From Novosphingobium sp. CF614 (GTDB lineage: Bacteria > Pseudomonadota > Alphaproteobacteria > Sphingomonadales > Sphingomonadaceae), in contig NZ_FOOR01000014.1 in NCBI RefSeq assembly GCF_900113255.1, positions 23,444-87,443 on the forward strand: a stretch of DNA of 64,000 nucleotides, read 5' to 3'. Position 1 is the first letter of the stretch, and every line of letters begins with the position of its first letter. The notes below the pieces were generated by a model. That model saw nothing but the letters and a program-made list of their open reading frames with translations, had not been told where the DNA came from and did no database searches. Below, piece after piece: positions 35,001 through 42,860 of the stretch. A program made the translations under genes and the position numbers.

Positions 35001-38000
35001 CTCTCGCCGCTGGAGGAACAAATCGCCGCGCTGTGGCGCGAGACGCTCAGCGTGGAGGCGGTTGGGCCGGAGGATGATTTCTTCGCCATCGGCGGCGACT
35101 CCATTCTCGCCCTCCAGATCATCGCCAAGGCCCGGCCAGCGGGGCTTGCCCTTACTCCCCGGCTCTTCTTCGACAAGCGAACCCTGCGCGCGATCGCCGC
35201 CAGCCTTCCCAAGGAGGCTGTGCCTGAAACGGCCGCGCAGGGAGAGAAGAGCACCGCCGCAGCACCGTTATCGCTCGCCGCCCTCGACGATGAGGAAATT
35301 GCCGCAATTAAGGCCGAGGGGGCAGAAGACGCCTATCCACTCACACCGCTTCAGGAAGGCTTGCTGTTCCACGGCCTGCGGGAACAAGGCAGCGGCTCCT
35401 ACATCAATCAGCTCGTACTGGATCTGGAAGGCCCATTCGAAGCGGGCCATTTCGTCACGGCCTGGTGCGAGACGATGGCTGCCCATGCCGTCATGCGGAC
35501 AAGTTTTCGCCGGGATGGGCGCGACATTCCGTTTCAGATGGTTCATCCCATGACCGCGGATGCGCTGCGGGGAAGCGTCCGGGTTCTCGATTGGTACGAC
35601 CAGAGCGAAGCCGATCGGCACACAAAACTGGATCAGCATCTGGAGGAGGATCGCGAGACTGGCTTCGCGCTCGACACACCCCCGCTGACCCGCCTGATCC
35701 TTGTCCACATGGCGGAAAACCGGTGGACGCTTGTCTGGACCCGCCATCACCTGATCGTCGATGGCTGGTGCTCCATACTGCTGCTGGACGAGATGCTGGA
35801 GCGCTATCGCGCCAAAATCGCATCCGTACAGCCGGTACTCGCGGAGCGCCGGCCGTTCCGAGACCATCTCGCCTGGCTCGCGCGGCAGGATCGCGACGCG
35901 GCGACCGCCTATTGGAAGGAGGTGCTGGACAACCTGGATGACCCGGGCCTGTCCATCACGCCGGAAGACCATGCCTCGCCGGGCGAAGCCCCGCCGCATC
36001 TCTCTCGGGAGATCGTGCTGGACCGCACGGAAACAGTCCGGCTGGTCGAGGCGGCGCAGCGGCACAAGGTGACGCTCAACACTTTGGCGCAGGGAGCCTG
36101 GGCACTGACCCTCTCGGCCCGCTCCGGCAGGCGCGACGTGATCTTCGGCGTCACCTCTTCCGGGCGCCCGGCCGGCCTTCCTGGTGCCGATGCCATGATC
36201 GGTCCGTTCATCAATACCCTGCCGCTGCGCGTGCGACTGGACAGCTCTGCGAAGGGGCGAGGACCGCGCGATCTCCAGGCCTATCTTACGGACTTGCAGA
36301 CGAGCAGTGCCGCGATGCGCGATCATGAACATATGCCGCTCGTCGACGTTGGCCGGATCGATCCACGGGCCGTCCAGTTCGACACTATCCTGGTATTCCA
36401 GAACCTGCCCAAACTGGAGGGCCGCAGCCGGCAGGTGGGCGCCCTGTCCTTGCGGCAACGCGACAATGTCGAACGGACCCACTACGGCCTGACCGTCGAG
36501 GTGTTTCCCGGCGAGACACTCAGTATCGCAATCGATGCGAAGGGATGGGAAGCCGAGGCGCTGCACCGTCTCGCCGAAGGATTCCGGACCGCCCTGCTGG
36601 CCATGGCAAATGATGGCGCGACGCCCATCGATACCATCGTGTCCATGGGAGAGGCCGAGACACGGCTGCTGGCCGATTGGAGCGGCAATCCACCGTTCTA
36701 CGACTTGCAGCCCGACTGGGTTGAACGAGTGGCCGCAAATGTCGAGGTACACCCTGATCGTATCGCGGTGCGCCATGAGGAACACTCGCTGACCTACCGC
36801 GAGATGTGGCACCGCTCGGCGATGTTCGCTCGCGGCCTTATCGCTGCGGGCGTCCGGCCGGACGAACCCATCGCCCTCCTCTTGCCTAGAGGCATCGACC
36901 TGTTCTGCCTCATGATCGCGACGCAGCGGGCGGGATGCGCATGGATGCCCCTCGACCCCAGCCACCCACCCGCACGCTGGAGAAAAGCGCTGACGCAGGC
37001 CGGCCAACCTCTGGTCGTGCGCGCATCCGGTATCGCCTTCCCGGATCTGTCGCTTACGCCCGAAGACCTCGCTGCAAAGGGAGAAAGCGCAGACGGCACC
37101 AGCATCGCCATCGATCCGCCGGCTCGGGGCGACCAACTGGCCTATGTGCTGTTCACCTCCGGTTCGAGCGGTGAGCCGAAAGGCGCGATGGTCACGCGCG
37201 ACGGCATGCTCAACAACATGCTCGCCAAGATCGACCCGCTGGGTCTCGGGGCGGACGACGTCATCGCGCAGACCGCGCCCTCCTGCTTCGACATATCGGT
37301 CTGGCAGACGCTGATGGCGCCGTTGATAGGCGCCTGTACGGAAATTATCGCCGACAGCACCGTCCGCGATCCGGACAGCCTTATCGCGACCCTGGAGCGG
37401 AGCGGAGCGACCATCTTCGAGCCGGTGCCCTCACTGATGCGTGCGCTTGTCGAAGCGAGCGATCCGGCCGGCGGCTCGCTAACCCGGCTGCGCTGGACTC
37501 TTCCCACAGGCGAGGCGCTTTCATCTGCCGATGCGCGGCGCTGGTTCGCCGCCTTCCCTGCCTGCCGGCTGATGAACGCCTATGGCCCCGCAGAATGCGC
37601 CGACGACGTCGCGTTCCACGCCATCGAAAGCGCCGAAGCCATCCGGCATCCCGTGCCGATCGGCCGTCCCACGCAAGGGGCCGTAGTGCGCGTCATGGAC
37701 GAAGCCCTACACCCCGCACCCATCGGCGTGACGGGGGAGATCGTGGTCAGCGGTATCGGCGTAGGGCGTGGCTATGCCGGAAACCCGCGCCTAACGGCCG
37801 CGTCGTTCCTGCCCGATCCCGACGGCCCGGCCGGGTCACGCCTCTATCGCACCGGCGACCTCGGCCGCTGGACCAGCGAAGGCCTGCTGGAGTGGGCCGG
37901 CAGGCGCGACTTCCAGATCAAGGTGCGCGGACACCGGATCGAGGCCGGCGAGATCGAGACATGGCTGGAGCGCCATGACGCCGTGGCTCGCGCCGTTGCC

Positions 38001-40958
38001 ATGGCGCATGACGGCCGACTTGCGGTATGGTGGCAACCGGCCGCAACGATTGCCGGCGAGGACGCCCAACAAGCCGTCACCAGCACGTTGAAGTCGTATC
38101 TCGCTGCGCTGTTACCGCATTACATGATTCCCGACTTCTGGGTCATGTTGTCCGACTGGCCGCTCAACGCCAATGGGAAGCTCGACCGCAAGGCGCTGCC
38201 CTCGCCCGGGGATGCCGGTATCCGGCCAAGTGCCGAGCCGCCCGTGACGCCGACCGAGCTCCGGCTGGCGACCCATTGGCAAGAGCTGCTGGGGACAGGC
38301 GTGGCCGACCGCGCGGCCAATTTCTTCGCAATGGGCGGCCATTCGCTTACTGCTGCGCGGCTCGTTTCGCGGCTGCGGCGGGAAGGGTGGCACGCGCTGC
38401 CCCTGTGCGCGATATTCGATCGGCCCGATCTCAAAACCCTTGCCGCGTTTCTGGACGAATGCGGCCCCGACAGCACCGGAACGCTGGCGCTCCAACCGCT
38501 CCCCCGCGCGGCAACCATGCCGATCGCGCCGCTGCAGCACCGGCTATGGCTGATCGATCGACTGGGCCAGGCAGGAAGCGCCTACGCCATGGCAGCCTCT
38601 TTCGAGATCATCGGCGAACTCGATCCGGCCGCCACCCAGTCCGCGCTCAATGCGATTGTCGCGCGGCACGAGATCCTGCGGACATGTTATCCGGAGAATG
38701 ACGATGGCGACCCCGTCACCGTCGTCGCGCCCTCATTGATGCTGGACATCCCGCTGCACGACCTGACGGGATTTCCCGAAGCGGAGCGGGAGGCCCAAGC
38801 GCAACGCCTGGCGGCCAGCCATGCCGCCCGGCCGTTCGATCTGGCGTCAGGTCCGCTCGTGCGCGCCGAACTGATCCGCCTCGACGCGCAGACCTGGCAC
38901 ATGCCCATCGCGATGCATCATATCGTTGCCGATGGTTGGTCGGTAGGCGTTCTCGCCCGCGATCTGGCCGCTGCCTACCGCGCCGCGCGTGCCGGAGAGG
39001 CCCCTACGTGGCAACCCCTTGCCGTGCAATACGCCGACTATGCGGCCTGGCAGCACCGACTGCTGGCCGGCGCAAGGCTGGAAGCGGAGCAGAATTTCTG
39101 GCGCGAGTACCTTCGCGGAGCGCCTTCGGTGCTCTCCCTGCCGACCGATCGTCCCCGCCCCGCCATAGCCTCGACTACAGGTGGCTCGCTGCAGTTCGAA
39201 ATACCGGGCGATCTGGCCTCCCAGGTCGAGAATTGGGGAAGGTCACGGGGCGCGACGCCATTCATGGCGTTGCTGACGCTCTTCCTGGTCCTGCTGCACG
39301 AGGAGAGCGCGTATGATGAACTGATCGTCGGCACCGACACGGCAGGGCGTTCTACACCCGAACTGGAAGAGCTGATCGGTTTCTTTGTCAATGTCGTGCC
39401 GTTCCGCTCTCGCGCAGCTCCCGAGAACAGCTTCAACGATCTTCTCGACCGGACACGGCGGACCGCGCTTGACGTCCTCGAGCATGACATCTTGCCGTTC
39501 GAACGGATCGTGGACGTGTCCGGGGCCGCAAAGGACCGTTCCCGCAATCCGCTGGTCCAGCATCTGTTCGTGATGCAGAACGTGCCCGGCGGGGCGCTGC
39601 ATCTCGATGACTGCACCATCCGCCAGCTTCCACCAGCCGAACGCCATTCGAAATTCGACATCGCCCTGTTCGTCGAGCCGGCGCGCGCCGGTTCGACGGA
39701 GGCGGCACCGATGATCGCGGACTGGGTGTTCGCGACATCCCTCTACGACACAGAGACGATCCGGCGTCTGCATGCGCGCTGGATCGCCATCATCGAGAGA
39801 GCCATGACCGATCCCGACCAGACAGCCGTGGCCGGACAGACTCTTCCCGCCCTTGGAAGCAAAACGGAGGCAAAGTCCATGGACGGCCCCTCATCGCCCC
39901 CGGACATGATGGCATCGAAGCTCAGCATGTTGGGCAAGAAGGCACTCAGCGGCCCTGCCCGCGCCACAGTAAGCCAAACCCTGTTGGCGGATGGCGCCAC
40001 CATGCCGATCGTCCTTTCTCCCTCGGAGCCGGATATCGATCCCGCGAGTTGGGCTCACGACAACCAAGCGCTCATCGCAGCCCTGCTTTTAAAACATGGC
40101 GCCGTATTGTTTCGGGGCTTCGATCTTCCGGGTGCGCACGCTTTCAGGGCCTTTGCCGACGCGATGCAGCCGGACGGGCTCTACGGCGCCTATGGCGACC
40201 TGCCGCCAAACAAGGACGCGGAGGGACTCTACAACTCCACGCCCTATCCAGAACAGGAAATGATCCTGTTCCACAACGAAAGCTCACATCTCGACCGCTG
40301 GCCCCGCAAGCAATGGTTCTTCGCGGAGGAAACGGCGGTCTCTGGCGGGTGCACGCCCATCGTCGATTGCCGGGAAATGCTCCGCCGTTTGCCTGCGGAC
40401 GTTGTCGCGCAGTTCGAGCGGCGCGGCCTCCTCTACGTGCGCACTTTCATCCCGCATCTGGACGTGGGCTGGCGCGACTTTTTCCGTACCGACAATCGCG
40501 AGGTCATCAATGACCGCTGCGCGCGCGAAGGCATGGACTGCCGCTGGCTCGACGATGAGACGCTCCAGACCCGCCTGTGGGCACCGGCCGTCATCCGCCA
40601 TCCCCTGACCGGCGAGACGAGCTTCTTCAACCAGGTGCAGCTCCATCACCCCCATTGCCTCGATCCGGAGATACGATCCGACCTGCTCGAAATCGCCGGC
40701 ATCGAGCGCTTCCCGCGCAACGTCCTGTTCGGCGACGGCGCGCCCATTCCGGACGAGATCATGGCCCTCATCGGCACCACGTACGAAGACTGCGCCGTCC
40801 GCTTTACCTGGCAGCGCGGCGACACGCTGATGGTGGACAACATGATGACTGCCCATGCGCGCGATCCCTTCGAGGGCAGGCGGCGCGTTCTGGTCGCCAT
40901 GGCCGGACTCGTGAGCCGTTCGGAGCTTGTGTTTGCCTCAGAGGAGAATGCTGGATGA
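32046..40958 (+). CDS. NRPS-B: C-A(Asp)-T-C-A(Dab)-T-C/interface-TauD hydroxylase
   Basis: This peptide synthetase of about 2970 residues ends in a hydroxylase. Order by base position: condensation domain 32.1-33.4 kb with degenerate HHIAGDF; A1 33.5-35.0 kb with code D-L-T-K-V-G-H-V-G (aspartate); carrier GGDSI near 35.1 kb; C2 35.3-36.65 kb with HHLIVDG; A2 36.7-38.2 kb with code D-I-W-E-L-T-A-D-D, resembling Dab domains of pseudomonad NRPSs; carrier GGHSL near 38.34 kb; C-like domain 38.5-39.85 kb with HHIVADG; and a TauD-type domain 39.9-40.95 kb with iron-site residues in LFHNESSH and MTAHARDPF. The last pair matches the 'interface domain plus beta-hydroxylase' arrangement known from Asp-hydroxylating siderophore synthetases. 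ATG 32046 follows GAGG; a TTG 15 bases earlier is less likely. The stop overlaps the next start (ATGA). Confidence 0.9.
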   Translation: MDDLTPSSAARRALPPEAERIGSAPGQTSMEISELQHPIWAAYRLAPEDPSYHMVLGGRLADDVDPLALAAAFRAVIRGHEALHAAYREDGTGRVHMVCDPGFAPDITITTKPPFSEADRMRWLENAIDAPFALETGVCCRVRILVEEGGADFPPQSHIVTAVHHIAGDFVSVEMLCERAFALYEAQRDGNCASPGERGKYWRWVARQRAAERSQNRTGQEDYWRGYLTGAGGSPALFRDPLPDATIAMAEETDIALDPVLADKVRETAKRLGVGLFPLLTAAYQLFLHRWSGQDRFLIGTPVSGRSGAAERDMIGYTLNTLPWTADFTGNPSGADLARAAHRNLMTMLRNRHLPSGRIATLSGEDRFQPRHMTTFVPIGERKAIRRVMPVEMFANQRGAAQEINLRWVDHGHTIIGQWRHDPRCFSPQTAQRMRAGLLYALMRIIDAPELPIAALPADPMDQSILASVPVPKDQQTALGRFEALTARQPSEVAVEDRFGHLTYGEVNERASRFAQELVAAGCRPGDVVALHLPRSVSMAVAMVAAWKAGGAFLCLDPAQPAARKVMLAADARATAVVGQGPMPPAGMEGMKWIDISANPLGDSSLFSCLRLPTLLAPRHEYGAYVIYTSGSTGRPKAVSVTQGNLLHYVDGLLDRLRPTPPARFATLASPAADLGFTAWFGALLGGHALHILDDELADDPAALADHLGRHSVDVLKIVPSHLAALMAVPDPARLLPRQYLVLGGEAPAATLVEEVSRLAPDCRILNHYGPTETTVGCLAGEIGVDAAGAIPLGSPLPGNHVAIVDAHMRPVPIGVAGELVIGGDGVSAGYLHSPAATAERFLPDPTSPGRRLYRSGDRVRLTSDGKLLFLGRIDDQVKIRGFRVEPGEVEAWLCRQPRVREATVVVRPGGIGGMGPLRLIGFVAPAGLDTAELLAAMADELPDAMVVSHLVALDSLPRLPNGKIDRKALPDPSSVAGEPRPTEPLSPLEEQIAALWRETLSVEAVGPEDDFFAIGGDSILALQIIAKARPAGLALTPRLFFDKRTLRAIAASLPKEAVPETAAQGEKSTAAAPLSLAALDDEEIAAIKAEGAEDAYPLTPLQEGLLFHGLREQGSGSYINQLVLDLEGPFEAGHFVTAWCETMAAHAVMRTSFRRDGRDIPFQMVHPMTADALRGSVRVLDWYDQSEADRHTKLDQHLEEDRETGFALDTPPLTRLILVHMAENRWTLVWTRHHLIVDGWCSILLLDEMLERYRAKIASVQPVLAERRPFRDHLAWLARQDRDAATAYWKEVLDNLDDPGLSITPEDHASPGEAPPHLSREIVLDRTETVRLVEAAQRHKVTLNTLAQGAWALTLSARSGRRDVIFGVTSSGRPAGLPGADAMIGPFINTLPLRVRLDSSAKGRGPRDLQAYLTDLQTSSAAMRDHEHMPLVDVGRIDPRAVQFDTILVFQNLPKLEGRSRQVGALSLRQRDNVERTHYGLTVEVFPGETLSIAIDAKGWEAEALHRLAEGFRTALLAMANDGATPIDTIVSMGEAETRLLADWSGNPPFYDLQPDWVERVAANVEVHPDRIAVRHEEHSLTYREMWHRSAMFARGLIAAGVRPDEPIALLLPRGIDLFCLMIATQRAGCAWMPLDPSHPPARWRKALTQAGQPLVVRASGIAFPDLSLTPEDLAAKGESADGTSIAIDPPARGDQLAYVLFTSGSSGEPKGAMVTRDGMLNNMLAKIDPLGLGADDVIAQTAPSCFDISVWQTLMAPLIGACTEIIADSTVRDPDSLIATLERSGATIFEPVPSLMRALVEASDPAGGSLTRLRWTLPTGEALSSADARRWFAAFPACRLMNAYGPAECADDVAFHAIESAEAIRHPVPIGRPTQGAVVRVMDEALHPAPIGVTGEIVVSGIGVGRGYAGNPRLTAASFLPDPDGPAGSRLYRTGDLGRWTSEGLLEWAGRRDFQIKVRGHRIEAGEIETWLERHDAVARAVAMAHDGRLAVWWQPAATIAGEDAQQAVTSTLKSYLAALLPHYMIPDFWVMLSDWPLNANGKLDRKALPSPGDAGIRPSAEPPVTPTELRLATHWQELLGTGVADRAANFFAMGGHSLTAARLVSRLRREGWHALPLCAIFDRPDLKTLAAFLDECGPDSTGTLALQPLPRAATMPIAPLQHRLWLIDRLGQAGSAYAMAASFEIIGELDPAATQSALNAIVARHEILRTCYPENDDGDPVTVVAPSLMLDIPLHDLTGFPEAEREAQAQRLAASHAARPFDLASGPLVRAELIRLDAQTWHMPIAMHHIVADGWSVGVLARDLAAAYRAARAGEAPTWQPLAVQYADYAAWQHRLLAGARLEAEQNFWREYLRGAPSVLSLPTDRPRPAIASTTGGSLQFEIPGDLASQVENWGRSRGATPFMALLTLFLVLLHEESAYDELIVGTDTAGRSTPELEELIGFFVNVVPFRSRAAPENSFNDLLDRTRRTALDVLEHDILPFERIVDVSGAAKDRSRNPLVQHLFVMQNVPGGALHLDDCTIRQLPPAERHSKFDIALFVEPARAGSTEAAPMIADWVFATSLYDTETIRRLHARWIAIIERAMTDPDQTAVAGQTLPALGSKTEAKSMDGPSSPPDMMASKLSMLGKKALSGPARATVSQTLLADGATMPIVLSPSEPDIDPASWAHDNQALIAALLLKHGAVLFRGFDLPGAHAFRAFADAMQPDGLYGAYGDLPPNKDAEGLYNSTPYPEQEMILFHNESSHLDRWPRKQWFFAEETAVSGGCTPIVDCREMLRRLPADVVAQFERRGLLYVRTFIPHLDVGWRDFFRTDNREVINDRCAREGMDCRWLDDETLQTRLWAPAVIRHPLTGETSFFNQVQLHHPHCLDPEIRSDLLEIAGIERFPRNVLFGDGAPIPDEIMALIGTTYEDCAVRFTWQRGDTLMVDNMMTAHARDPFEGRRRVLVAMAGLVSRSELVFASEENAG

Positions 40959-42802
40959 ACACACCGCCGGACTATCAGGACACATCGCCGAGCGCCCTGC
41001 CCCGCCTGACCGGGACAGAGCAGGCGCTGCACGAGGCCCTCGCCTCGCCCGGGCCCGTGCGGGGCGTGGAGATGATTCCCGACCTGCTGGTACGATGGGC
41101 ATTGCAGAGGCCGCTAGCCTCGGCCCTGGAGCATCGCGGGACGGTATGGACTTACGGCGATCTGGAAGAGCAGACGCGCCGCCTCGCCTGCCATCTCATA
41201 GCAAAGGGCATACGCGCGGGTGACCGGGTGGCCCTCGTCATGCCGCGTTCACCCTGTCTCGTTTTGGCGCTCCATGCCGTCCTGCGGGCAGGCGCGACCT
41301 TCGTGCCGATCGATCCGGACTGGCCGGAGGCGCGGCGCGCCACGATCATCGAACAGGCCGCCCCGGCTTTCATCTGGAATGAGGCGGCGGTTGACGTCAT
41401 GCTCGGGCACGACACACCGCTCGACCCCATCCCGCTACCCTCTCCAAGCATGATGGGCGCGGCATATATCCTGTTCACTTCCGGCTCCACCGGCACGCCC
41501 AAGGGGGTCATCGTGGAGCATGCACAGCTTGCCAGCTATGTCGCGGCCGCGCGGGACGCACTCGGCCTCGCGCAGTGCAGCCGCTTCGCGCTCAGCTCGA
41601 CAGTGGCCGCAGATCTCGGCCACACGACCCTCTTCGGATCGCTCGCGGTCGGCGCAACGCTGATTGTCGCCGGCAACGAAGACATGGCGGACGGCCAGGC
41701 TTTCGCTTCATTCATCACGGAGCGGGCAGTGGACTGCATCAAGATCTCCCCCTCCCATCTCGCCGCGCTTCTCGAAGGGTCCGAGTCCCTCCTGCCGGCG
41801 ACGATCATTCTGGGTGGGGAACCGCTGCCCCGGCGATTGGTGGACGATATCCGGCGCCGGTCGCCCGAAGCGCGGATATTCAACCACTACGGACCGACCG
41901 AAACCACAGTGGGCGCGATGATCCACCGTGTTCCGGCAGCGCCGGCGTCTTACAACGCCCCGCCACTCGACCAGCCACTTCCCGGATGCCGGATCCTGCT
42001 GCGTGCGCCCGATTTCACGCGCACGCCTGTCGGGGATGTCGGCGAAGTCTATATCGGCGGACCGCAAGTCGCACGCGGATATCTGGGCCAGCCAGCGAAT
42101 TGCGCCTTCCTCGACGATCCCGAGAGGCCGGGGGAGCGCCTCTACCGGACCGGTGACCTTGCCCGCCTCAACCGAGATGGCTCGCTGTCGCTCGTGGGCC
42201 GCACCGACGATCAGGTGAAGATACGCGGCTTTCGCATCGAACTGGCCGAAGTGGAGGCAGCGCTGCTGGACCTGCCTGAAATCGCACAGGCCGCGACGAT
42301 CCTCCAGGGCGAAGAGGATGCGCGCCAACTCGTCGCCTATGTCGTCGCGCGCCAGGGATGTGTGACGGACCCAAAAATGATCGGCGAGAAGGTGCGCGGC
42401 AGATTGCCGGAAGCCGCCGTGCCCTCCGCCATCCTGACCCTGCCGGACCTTCCGCGGCTTGCAAACGGCAAGATCGACCGCGAAGCACTCAAGGCCAGGC
42501 CGATGACGGACAGTCATCCCTTGGACAGTACACCTGCCGGAGCTAGCGCCGATCCGCTGGAGGCACTCATTATCGAACTGGTGTCGGACCTGCTGCGAAC
42601 GGTCCGGGTCGGGCGTGAGGACAACATCTTCGATCTGGGCGCACATTCGCTGATCGTGATCAAGCTGGCGGCCCGACTTCGCAAACGCCTGGAGATGGCG
42701 GTCGCGCCGAGTGCGATATTCGATCATCCCAGCCCAGCCCTCCTTGCCGAGCGGCTGCGCAGCGAAGGCGTCACGCCCGGCAAGATCCCCATGCCCGCCT
42801 GA
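40955..42802 (+). CDS. NRPS-C: free-standing A-T didomain, predicted aspartate
   Basis: This 615-residue protein has an adenylation domain (FTSGSTGTPKG; NHYGPTETT) and a carrier domain (FDLGAHSL) but no condensation domain. The specificity residues read D-L-T-K-I-G-H-V-G, the aspartate code, nearly the same as A1 of NRPS-B. Its start overlaps the stop of NRPS-B, directly behind the C-like domain and fused hydroxylase, so that hydroxylase probably acts on the aspartate loaded here. The orphan terminal C domain of NRPS-D would supply the missing condensation step in trans. The carrier motif has Ala (GAHS) in place of the usual second Gly (GGHS), which is tolerated in some carriers. Confidence 0.87.
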   Translation: MNTPPDYQDTSPSALPRLTGTEQALHEALASPGPVRGVEMIPDLLVRWALQRPLASALEHRGTVWTYGDLEEQTRRLACHLIAKGIRAGDRVALVMPRSPCLVLALHAVLRAGATFVPIDPDWPEARRATIIEQAAPAFIWNEAAVDVMLGHDTPLDPIPLPSPSMMGAAYILFTSGSTGTPKGVIVEHAQLASYVAAARDALGLAQCSRFALSSTVAADLGHTTLFGSLAVGATLIVAGNEDMADGQAFASFITERAVDCIKISPSHLAALLEGSESLLPATIILGGEPLPRRLVDDIRRRSPEARIFNHYGPTETTVGAMIHRVPAAPASYNAPPLDQPLPGCRILLRAPDFTRTPVGDVGEVYIGGPQVARGYLGQPANCAFLDDPERPGERLYRTGDLARLNRDGSLSLVGRTDDQVKIRGFRIELAEVEAALLDLPEIAQAATILQGEEDARQLVAYVVARQGCVTDPKMIGEKVRGRLPEAAVPSAILTLPDLPRLANGKIDREALKARPMTDSHPLDSTPAGASADPLEALIIELVSDLLRTVRVGREDNIFDLGAHSLIVIKLAARLRKRLEMAVAPSAIFDHPSPALLAERLRSEGVTPGKIPMPA

Positions 42803-42860
42803 ACGACGCCTCACGGCCTCCACCATCCCTTCCATCTTGCTGCAAGCAGGAACCAGACCC

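Noticed and set aside
35268..37136. 622-codon minus-strand open frame opposite NRPS-B
   Set aside because: It lies entirely antisense to clear C and A domains, has no motifs and no ribosome-binding site. Such shadow frames are common at this G+C.
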